Assembly (NCBI GenBank): GCA_937924505.1
Contig: CALDSR010000071.1
Coordinates: forward strand, 1 to 54,870
Direction: 5' to 3'
DNA length: 54,870 nucleotides
DNA from: an uncultured Granulosicoccus sp.
GTDB lineage: Bacteria > Pseudomonadota > Gammaproteobacteria > Granulosicoccales > Granulosicoccaceae
Below the pieces are notes generated by a model that saw only the letters and a program-made list of their open reading frames with translations, made no database searches and was not told where the DNA came from. Position 1 is the stretch's first letter, and every line of letters starts with the position of its first letter. A program made the translations under genes and the position numbers. Shown piece by piece: positions 48,715 through 54,870 of this stretch.

Positions 48715-49152
48715 AATATTGCTGTCTTTAAGGGTGTGTTCAGTGGCTATCTGATCTACACAGGATGGCGACTCGCGATGGTCAAGTCAGGGGTGCAGAG
48801 CCATGTCGACGGGTTAATCATTCGCTTTATGCTGATTGTTGGGGTGTTGATGATGGGCTGCGGTGGCTATATGAGCGCCACTGGAAACAGCCTCGGTATA
48901 GCGTTGCTGGTATTTGGCGTTATAGGATTTACACCCGCCTGGTCAGACGTGAAACGGCACGGTGCGTGGCCAAAAGGCAGAGAGCGAATCATGAATCATG
49001 TGTCACGCATGGGTGGTGGCTGTATAGCGACAGTTACGGCCGTCTTTGTAACGAATGTTCAAACAAGTCCTGCATTCATTGCCTGGTTGCTGCCCAGTGC
49101 TATCGGTACGGTGTTGCTTACTTACTGGTCTCGTCGCCTTTTATCCGGGTAA
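48700..49152 (+). CDS. Probable N-terminally truncated DUF2306-like membrane protein
   Basis: A 150-residue hydrophobic protein. The start VFKGVFSGYLIYTGWRL and the later KRHGAWPKGRERIMNHVSRMGGGCIATVTAVF, WLLPSAIGTVLLTYWSRR look like the C-terminal two thirds of a membrane protein of about 220 residues. The first helices and a heme- or metal-type N terminus seen in such proteins are missing, and an in-frame stop lies 9 bases upstream of the ATG. It starts within the decayed gene on the opposite strand, so one deletion may have hit both. It may be a remnant or a short variant. Confidence 0.55.
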   Translation: MCFIQNIAVFKGVFSGYLIYTGWRLAMVKSGVQSHVDGLIIRFMLIVGVLMMGCGGYMSATGNSLGIALLVFGVIGFTPAWSDVKRHGAWPKGRERIMNHVSRMGGGCIATVTAVFVTNVQTSPAFIAWLLPSAIGTVLLTYWSRRLLSG

Positions 49153-49256
49153 GTACGTTAAGTATTGACCATTCCATAGATGATGTACGCATTACACACT
49201 ACGTAGTAAGCGCTAGCATCAGGCGTACCCGCATTCGCATAACACTCAACTTGCCA

Positions 49257-50279
49257 TTACCCACCAAGCAAGTAATCGTGATTGGCTACCCAACCGCGTG
49301 ATGTAAAAGCTTCAATCAACTTGCCGCGAGCAACTGGATCTGTAATCGCTGTGATTACCAGCTCATTTTTCCGGCGTTGCCATAGATCTTCGTAAGTTAT
49401 CACCGGTCTATGACGTTTCCGCTGGGCGGCACCGGGCCGATCAAGATCAACGAACCCTGACACATTGCAGCTTTCTGCAAGCAAGGCATCAAACCAGTAA
49501 CGAGCGTTTCTTCCGGTCCCGCAAATCCAGACATCCCGACCGGTATCAAGTGAAAGCCCAGAATGACCGTGACAAGCGGCGCTAGCGCGAGCGACGGTAA
49601 ATGCTTCACGACGGTAGCGTGAATCGCTCAACGTCAATCGTGAATCATGCACGCGCCAATCCAGCAAGATGTCACGCGGTTTGCCCATTTGCACGCCCGC
49701 TAACCAGGCACGCAATACGAAATCAAAATCTTCCGGCCCGTCAAATTCGCGATAACCTTCCAGCAAGTCAAAGGTTGTCCTGGGTGCCATCCATGTCGGG
49801 TGCGGCAATGCGCACTCGATGAAACAACTATCTGAAATGGCCTCGGGCGTCGTCAGGTCATTCAACCAATTTTCATAACGCCTGTTGCCCGGTCCAACAC
49901 CGTCGGGCAGTCCGTTTTGATCGACAAAGCGAATGCGAGCGCCACATAGTCCGATGTCCTTATATGATTCGAGATAGCGAAGCTGCGCGTCAAAGCGCGA
50001 AGTATGGGCAAGATCATCGTCGTCCATTCGCGCAATGAATTTGCCCTTGGCAATACCGAGCCCGGTATTCAGAGCGGATACGATTCCCGGTTGCTCACGA
50101 ACAACACACTTGATGCGAGGATCAGGAGGCAATCGATCACGCAGGGCTTCGACATCAGAGTCGCCAATCAGTAGCAATTCGAAATCGTCAAACGTCTGAT
50201 CAAGCACACTTTGAATAGCTGCAGCCGTGGTCTTGCGCCATTCGCGAATCGGCAGTAATACCGAAAGATGCGCAGCCAA
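49257..50279 (-). CDS. Family 2 glycosyltransferase with C-terminal Rossmann-like domain
   Basis: Cytosolic or membrane-associated transferase of 340 residues. The GT2 domain covers about 1-230, with LSVLLPIREW, the SVLDQTFDDFELLLIGDSD turn, and ARMDDDD as the metal-binding Asp motif. The C-terminal part begins DVWICGTGRNARYWFDALLA and GFVDLD, a Rossmann-like nucleotide-binding pattern. The start is a TTG at 50279, three bases after the upstream stop; the family N terminus leaves no room for another start. Glycan target unknown; no other glycan gene is nearby. Confidence 0.85.
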   Translation of the reverse strand: MAAHLSVLLPIREWRKTTAAAIQSVLDQTFDDFELLLIGDSDVEALRDRLPPDPRIKCVVREQPGIVSALNTGLGIAKGKFIARMDDDDLAHTSRFDAQLRYLESYKDIGLCGARIRFVDQNGLPDGVGPGNRRYENWLNDLTTPEAISDSCFIECALPHPTWMAPRTTFDLLEGYREFDGPEDFDFVLRAWLAGVQMGKPRDILLDWRVHDSRLTLSDSRYRREAFTVARASAACHGHSGLSLDTGRDVWICGTGRNARYWFDALLAESCNVSGFVDLDRPGAAQRKRHRPVITYEDLWQRRKNELVITAITDPVARGKLIEAFTSRGWVANHDYLLGG

Positions 50280-50282
50280 GAA

Positions 50283-50834
50283 TCAGCCAGCCTTCCACTT
50301 GATACTGCAACCAACACTGGGTGATGTATCAGTTGGTGCCAAGCCGCCCTCAAGCATCTGTAACGCAGCTGTGCGCAGATCACCACCATGCGCGACGTCT
50401 CGACCGGGTCGGGTGTCATCGAACTGGCCGTGGTAGAAAAGCTTGTGTTGCGAGTCGAACAAAAATATATCGGGCGTGCACACTGCGTTGTAAGAACGCG
50501 CTACTTGCTGGGTCTCATCAAAGCAATAGGGGAAATCGAAACCCTTGGCCGCAGCCAGGGCGGCCATTTTGGCAGGGCCATCTGCGGGATGACTGACGAC
50601 ATCATTCGAGCTGATGGCAATGGTTGTAACGCCGCGTTGGTTCAATTCAGCGGCGAGGGCGACAAGCGGGTCAACAATATGCACCACATACGGACAGTGA
50701 TTGCACATGAACACGATCAGTACCGGGCCTTCAATGTTGCCGAGTGTTACCGGTTCGCCGTTTCGTGTGTCTGGCAATGTGAAATCTGGTGCTGAGCTAG
50801 CGACCGGCATATTGGTTGATTCTGTCAGTACCAT
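50283..50834 (-). CDS. Thioredoxin-like peroxiredoxin/TlpA-type protein
   Basis: Cytosolic 183-residue thioredoxin-fold protein without a signal peptide. APDFTLPDTRNGEPVTL is the AhpC/TSA-type start, and FMCNHCPYV carries the CxxC pair (Cys-Asn-His-Cys) that gives redox activity. CSIKWKAG is the usual C-terminal end of this family of predicted thioredoxin-like proteins. GGAG lies 7 bases before the ATG. The glycosyltransferase gene begins 3 bases after its stop. It is divergent from gmk. Confidence 0.87.
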   Translation of the reverse strand: MVLTESTNMPVASSAPDFTLPDTRNGEPVTLGNIEGPVLIVFMCNHCPYVVHIVDPLVALAAELNQRGVTTIAISSNDVVSHPADGPAKMAALAAAKGFDFPYCFDETQQVARSYNAVCTPDIFLFDSQHKLFYHGQFDDTRPGRDVAHGGDLRTAALQMLEGGLAPTDTSPSVGCSIKWKAG

Positions 50835-50923
50835 CTGAGGCTCCAGTTGATTACAGGTTCAGGTTTGCGTCTATAGTATCGAGAGTAACAGTCTCAAATC
50901 AGTCGTATCGCGGGATTAAACTC

Positions 50924-51544
50924 ATGCAAAACACTCAGGCCCGAATGTTCATTGTCTCGGCGCCGTCCGGCGCTGGTAAGACCAGCCTCGTTCGACGGGC
51001 CATCGCTGAGCTGGATGATTTGACCGTCGCTGTGTCGCACACGACCCGTGGTGCGCGTTCGGGTGAAGCCGAGGGTGATGATTACTTTTTTGTCGATCGC
51101 TCTGACTTTGAGCGAATGATCGATGAGGATCAATTCCTGGAATATGCCGAGGTCTTTGGCAATTACTACGGCACCAGTGTTGGCACCGTGGAGGATGCCC
51201 TGGGCCGAGGACAGGACGTGATTTTGGAAATTGACTGGCAGGGAGCGGCACAGGTGCGCCGTAAATTTGAAAAAGTCGTGTCGATCTTCATCCTGCCGCC
51301 TTCCCGGGCCACGCTGATCGAGCGCCTGAAAGGTCGCGCGCAGGATTCCGATGAGGTCATTGAGCGCCGTACGCAAGAGGCTGTGCGCGAAATGCAGCAA
51401 TTTCATGAGGCGGAGTACCTGATCATCAACGACAATTTCGATGCAGCGCTGGCTGAGCTGAAGGCGGTTGTACTGAGCCACCGGGTGCTGAAATCCCGTC
51501 AGGCGCTGGTCCACGCGGGTCTGATCACAAGTCTTACTCACTAG
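50924..51544 (+). CDS. gmk: Guanylate kinase
   Basis: Converts GMP to GDP. From ATG 50924 the enzyme has 206 residues; the longer frame (50816) would add 36 unrelated residues. The P-loop is SAPSGAGKTSLV, followed by SHTTRGARSGEAEGDDYFF (GMP binding) and the lid/core segment VILEIDWQGAAQVR. It opens the gmk-rpoZ-spoT block typical of gammaproteobacteria. Confidence 0.97.
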   Translation: MQNTQARMFIVSAPSGAGKTSLVRRAIAELDDLTVAVSHTTRGARSGEAEGDDYFFVDRSDFERMIDEDQFLEYAEVFGNYYGTSVGTVEDALGRGQDVILEIDWQGAAQVRRKFEKVVSIFILPPSRATLIERLKGRAQDSDEVIERRTQEAVREMQQFHEAEYLIINDNFDAALAELKAVVLSHRVLKSRQALVHAGLITSLTH

Positions 51545-51638
51545 TAGATCAAAATACTCGCGAAAATTCCGTTTTTGGAGTGGTGTTTGCGTACAGAAGA
51601 CCCTAATATAGAGGGTTCCGCTACTTACAGGACCTATC

Positions 51639-51911
51639 ATGGCCCGAGTAACCGTTGAAGACAGCCTGTCGATGGTCAACAACCGATTTGATCTGGTGTT
51701 GATTGCTGCCAAGCGAGCACGAAATATTTCCATGGGTGCAGAGCCGATGCTGTCAGCCGATAACGACAAACCCACGGTAATCGCCTTGCGCGAGATTGCC
51801 GAGGGTATGGTCACAGAAGATATTCTGAAGGAAGCTGCGCCTCCACCACCAGCCCAGGTCGAACCTGTACTGTATGAGCAACAACCACCGCAAATTCGCG
51901 AAGACATCTGA
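51639..51911 (+). CDS. rpoZ: RNA polymerase omega subunit
   Basis: Small RNA polymerase subunit that helps assembly of beta' and is part of a ppGpp site. The 90-residue protein begins [20 protein letters not shown] and has the conserved RARNISMG and [13 protein letters not shown]; a Pro/Gln-rich tail follows ([18 protein letters not shown]). AGGA precedes the ATG. Its place before spoT is conserved. Confidence 0.96.
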   Translation: MARVTVEDSLSMVNNRFDLVLIAAKRARNISMGAEPMLSADNDKPTVIALREIAEGMVTEDILKEAAPPPPAQVEPVLYEQQPPQIREDI

Positions 51912-52000
51912 GCCACGCTCAACTGTCGTCCTGACGCGCCAGCCCACCATGTGGCTGGCAGTGTCTATTTCCATCGAACCTGTTTTCAGGAAATAGGGCG

Positions 52001-54190
52001 ATGACACCGTCAGCCACAACCGTGACGGTCAATGCCGAAGGCAAGCCCGAATCCTCCACGCCCATTGAATGGCAAGCCTATGCGGCTTTGCAGGATCGAT
52101 TACAAACACGTTTCAATACTGAGCAAGTCAATGAAGTCTCGCGTGCCTATGTGGTCGCACGCGATGCGCATGAAGGACAAACTCGTAGCTCCGGCGAACC
52201 CTATATCACCCACCCGATAGCGGTTGCGGGCATCGTCTTCGACATGGGTCTTGATCACTACAGCGTCATGGCGGCCTTGATGCATGATGTGCTTGAGGAC
52301 ACGCGAGTGTCACGTGATGAATTAGCCTCGATATTCACAGAGGAGCTCGCTCAAATTGTTGATGGCTTGAGTAAGCTGAACCATCTTAAATTTCGCTCCA
52401 AGGCAGAGGCGCAGGCAGAGAGTTTCCGCAAGATGATGTTGGCCATGGCCAATGACATCCGTGTCATCCTGATCAAGCTCGCCGATCGCTTGCACAATAT
52501 GCGCACCATCGATGCCTTGCGTCCCGACAAGCAACGGCGTATCGGTAAGGAGACGCTCGAAGTCTATGCGCCGATCGCTGCACGACTCGGCATGTACACG
52601 ATCAAGAACGAGCTTGAGGATTTAGGTTTTCGTGCAAGCTACCCGATGCGTAGTCGTGTTCTTGAAGCCACGGTCGAACAGGCTCATCGCAATCGAGAGC
52701 ATGTTATCGATAGTGTCAAGACGCGTGTAAAGGCATCTCTGGAAGAGAAGGGTATAGAGGCAACCGTCACGGGTCGCGAAAAACACTTGTACAGCCTCTA
52801 TATCAAGATGCTGAAAAAACAGCTGCCATTTCAGCGCGTCTTTGATATGTCCGCATTACGTGTTGTGGTCAAGACGGTAGAAGAGTGTTATCAGGTGCTG
52901 GGTATTGTTCATCAGCTGTATACGCCGATATTTACACGCTTCAAGGATTACATCGCCATACCGAAGCAAAACGGTTACCAGTCACTGCATACGGTATTGA
53001 ATCATGGTACTGAGAGCATACCGGTAGAAGTGCAGATTCGCACACATGAGATGGACCAGCTCGCAGAGAGTGGCATCGCTGCACATTGGGCATACAAGGA
53101 AAATGCTGATTTATCTGTCAAGCAACCCACAGGTTCATGGTTGACCCGTTTGATTGATCTGCAACAAACGACTACTGACTCGGTCGACTTCGTCGAAAAC
53201 GTCAAGATCGATCTCTTTCCGGGAGAGATCTATGTCCTGACGCCAAAGGGTAAGATCATCCAGTTACCGCGTGATGCGACGCCTGTCGATTTCGCCTACG
53301 CGGTTCATTCGCAAATTGGTAACACCTGTGTCGCGGCGAAAGTTGACAGACGGCTTGTTTCCTTGAGTACACCACTTGAAAATGGCCAGACTGTCGAGAT
53401 CATCACTGGGCCGAATGAAGAACCCAGTCCGATGTGGTTGAATTCGGTCGTAACAGCCAAGGCGCGCACAGCTATCCGCCATCACCAGCGTGATCTTGAC
53501 AAGACGAAGGCTGTTGATTTTGGTGAGCGCCTGGTGCGTCGAGCGCTGGGTCGCTATGAACAATCGCTGGAAGGGATTTCGGAAAAGGCGGTGCAAGGAT
53601 TGCTGGCAGAATTTCATTTTGGCTCCACGGTCGAACTCTATGAATCGGTTGGGCTTGGTGTACATTTACCCAGCCAGATCGCGACCCGACTAATGGCGAA
53701 GCAACAAGGTGGTGGGCCAGATGAGCCGCAGCTACCGGTGCGTGAAACAGCCCCCGTGATGATCGACTCAAAGAAAAACCCGGCGTTGTACATGTCGCGA
53801 TGCTGCCACCCGATACCCGGCGACAATGTGCAAGGCTTTTTTACACCGGGTAAAGGTGTGGCTGTGCATCGTGCCGGATGTCGCAATGTACGCCGCTTTC
53901 GTCGCCGACCCAAGGAATGGGTAGCGGTTGACTGGGCGCCAGAAGTGCAGGGCAGCTTCGAGGTCGTGGTTATTGTGCATCTGGCCAATCAGCCCGGTGC
54001 GTTGGCCAGAGTTACCTCGACCATGTCCTTGATGAACGTGAATATCGAAAACATGGACTTTAACAACCGTGGTGGTGATGACATCAACATTCGTTTTGTC
54101 CTGGCTGTCGAGGATCGTGTTCAGCTGGCTCGTATTGTTCGTCGTCTGCGCAATCTCACCGTGGTTCGAAGCGTCAAACGCGAGGCCTGA
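52001..54190 (+). CDS. spoT: Bifunctional (p)ppGpp synthase/hydrolase SpoT
   Basis: Stringent-response enzyme of 729 residues. The HD hydrolase domain has H71, H95-D96 (MHDVLEDT), D162 and N166 (ADRLHNMRTI). The synthetase domain carries RFKD (313-316), the RxKD form found in bifunctional enzymes rather than ExDD of RelA, and NGYQSLHTVL. Then come the TGS domain (LTPKGKIIQLPRDATPVDFA), a conserved cysteine pair region SRCCHPIPGDNV and the C-terminal ACT domain (FEVVVIVHLANQPGALARV). The ribosome site GGAAATAGGG and start fit. It is followed by ridA. Confidence 0.97.
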   Translation: MTPSATTVTVNAEGKPESSTPIEWQAYAALQDRLQTRFNTEQVNEVSRAYVVARDAHEGQTRSSGEPYITHPIAVAGIVFDMGLDHYSVMAALMHDVLEDTRVSRDELASIFTEELAQIVDGLSKLNHLKFRSKAEAQAESFRKMMLAMANDIRVILIKLADRLHNMRTIDALRPDKQRRIGKETLEVYAPIAARLGMYTIKNELEDLGFRASYPMRSRVLEATVEQAHRNREHVIDSVKTRVKASLEEKGIEATVTGREKHLYSLYIKMLKKQLPFQRVFDMSALRVVVKTVEECYQVLGIVHQLYTPIFTRFKDYIAIPKQNGYQSLHTVLNHGTESIPVEVQIRTHEMDQLAESGIAAHWAYKENADLSVKQPTGSWLTRLIDLQQTTTDSVDFVENVKIDLFPGEIYVLTPKGKIIQLPRDATPVDFAYAVHSQIGNTCVAAKVDRRLVSLSTPLENGQTVEIITGPNEEPSPMWLNSVVTAKARTAIRHHQRDLDKTKAVDFGERLVRRALGRYEQSLEGISEKAVQGLLAEFHFGSTVELYESVGLGVHLPSQIATRLMAKQQGGGPDEPQLPVRETAPVMIDSKKNPALYMSRCCHPIPGDNVQGFFTPGKGVAVHRAGCRNVRRFRRRPKEWVAVDWAPEVQGSFEVVVIVHLANQPGALARVTSTMSLMNVNIENMDFNNRGGDDINIRFVLAVEDRVQLARIVRRLRNLTVVRSVKREA

Positions 54191-54239
54191 AGCGTTGCGG
54201 TTATACTGGCCGCCGTCTACCGAACAGGTTGTTAATGCC

Positions 54240-54623
54240 ATGCCTCGCAAGATCGTCATTACCGATAAAGCGCCCGGTGCCATCGGTGCCTATTCTCAAG
54301 CAGCCGTTGCCGGCAATATCGTCTTTTTGTCCGGTCAGATCCCGTTGTCGCCTGACACGATGGAAGTGGTCAGCGATGATGTTCGCAAGCAGATCGAACA
54401 GGTATTCAAGAATCTTGAGGCAGTCTGCGTGGCGGCCGGCGGCAGTTTTGCCGACGTGGTGAAATTGAACGTCTTTCTTACTGATCTGACGCACTTTCCG
54501 ATCGTCAACGAAGTCATGGCAACGCATTTCGAAGAGCCCTATCCTGCACGAGCGGCGATTGGTGTCGCTTCCTTGCCCAAGGATGTAGCTGTCGAGGTCG
54601 AAGGTGTCATGTATCTCGGCTAG
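54240..54623 (+). CDS. ridA: RidA-family enamine/imine deaminase
   Basis: Removes reactive 2-aminoacrylate and related enamines. From ATG 54240 the protein has 127 residues, the family length. Landmarks are GAIGAYSQAAVAGNIVFLSG, LEAVCVAAGGSFADVVK (catalytic-site region), EPYPARAAIGVASLPKD (Arg of the active site) and the end VAVEVEGVMYL. It sits where trmH lies in some relatives, between spoT and recG. Confidence 0.95.
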   Translation: MPRKIVITDKAPGAIGAYSQAAVAGNIVFLSGQIPLSPDTMEVVSDDVRKQIEQVFKNLEAVCVAAGGSFADVVKLNVFLTDLTHFPIVNEVMATHFEEPYPARAAIGVASLPKDVAVEVEGVMYLG

Positions 54624-54641
54624 CAACGGTTAGCGATAGCG

Positions 54642-54870
54642 ATGGCAGTGACGTCTGCGCCAGTGAGACTCGATACTGTCGATGTCACAACTCTAAAAGG
54701 GGTTGGGGCTGCGATGGCTGAGAAGCTCAAAGGTCTTGGCATACATCATTTACAGGACGTCCTGTTCCATCTGCCGTTTCGTTATCAGGATCGCACACAG
54801 CTTGTTCCTATCGGTAGTCTGCAACCCGGTCGTGAAGGGGTTGTTAGCGGCGAAGTGGCCATAGCCGACG
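54642..54870 (+). CDS. recG: ATP-dependent DNA helicase RecG (3' end cut by the window)
   Basis: Only the first 76 codons are visible. VRLDTVDVTTLKGVGAAMAE and LGIHHLQDVLFHLPFRYQDR are the RecG wedge-domain start (the KGVG and HLPFRYQDR motifs). RecG remodels stalled replication forks. ATG 54642 lies 18 bases after the ridA stop, in keeping with the conserved gmk-rpoZ-spoT-recG order. Confidence 0.93.
   Translation, partial: MAVTSAPVRLDTVDVTTLKGVGAAMAEKLKGLGIHHLQDVLFHLPFRYQDRTQLVPIGSLQPGREGVVSGEVAIAD

Overview
The window reads as chromosomal core sequence of a free-living, probably marine, heterotrophic gammaproteobacterium. The evidence is gene order: the ATP synthase operon tail (atpF-H-A-G-D-C) followed by glmU-glmS, a gmk-rpoZ-spoT-(ridA)-recG block, and sucA-sucB-lpd-sucC-sucD. 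Respiratory and TCA enzymes, a GH16 polysaccharidase, a FadD ligase and a probable taurine pathway fit an aerobic marine lifestyle. I cannot name the genus from sequence alone. No tRNA, rRNA, CRISPR array, insertion sequence or prophage was seen.

Layout. 1-5485: ATP synthase genes ending in a clear intrinsic terminator. 5489-8048: three genes inserted between atpC and glmU, namely a cysteine dioxygenase, a PLP decarboxylase (together a likely cysteine to hypotaurine route) and a small periplasmic cytochrome c. 8400-11605: glmU and glmS (UDP-GlcNAc supply). 11653-19524: mixed accessory genes (TPR lipoprotein-like protein, two DMT exporters, an MFS carrier, a kappa-GST-like isomerase, a GH16 enzyme whose catalytic domain is interrupted by three FN3-like repeats, a YidB-like protein, and a hydroxyacid-oxoacid transhydrogenase). 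19683-23541: envelope genes (S41 protease, EnvC, a PGPGW membrane protein, a membrane-anchored metzincin-like protein). 23672-26720: pepN and a cold-shock gene. 26926-31729: lipid genes (MFS-PlsC fusion, thioesterase, Nudix enzyme, convergent fadD). 31782-33629: small conserved proteins (YchJ, DUF3301, DUF1244, an orphan).

33694-43983 is the 2-oxoglutarate to succinate segment: a divergent isocitrate-dehydrogenase-like gene, sucA, sucB, lpd, sucC and sucD. A LuxR-type acyl-homoserine-lactone receptor gene and about 700 bp of non-coding DNA carrying an 8-bp tandem repeat sit between sucB and lpd. 44066-48395 is a tightly coupled three-gene operon of unknown pathway: a dicluster 4Fe-4S protein, a HyuA-type hydantoinase/oxoprolinase and a GMC oxidoreductase. 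48444-49152 holds two decayed membrane-protein genes. A glycosyltransferase and a thioredoxin-like protein follow. 50924-54870 is the gmk-rpoZ-spoT-ridA-recG block linking nucleotide metabolism, the stringent response and DNA repair.

The most noteworthy items are the split GH16 architecture, the LuxR solo with repeat DNA inside the TCA cluster, the ferredoxin/HyuA/GMC operon, the cysteine dioxygenase-decarboxylase pair, and the MFS-PlsC fusion. All functional assignments rest on motifs and remembered family features; no database search was run.
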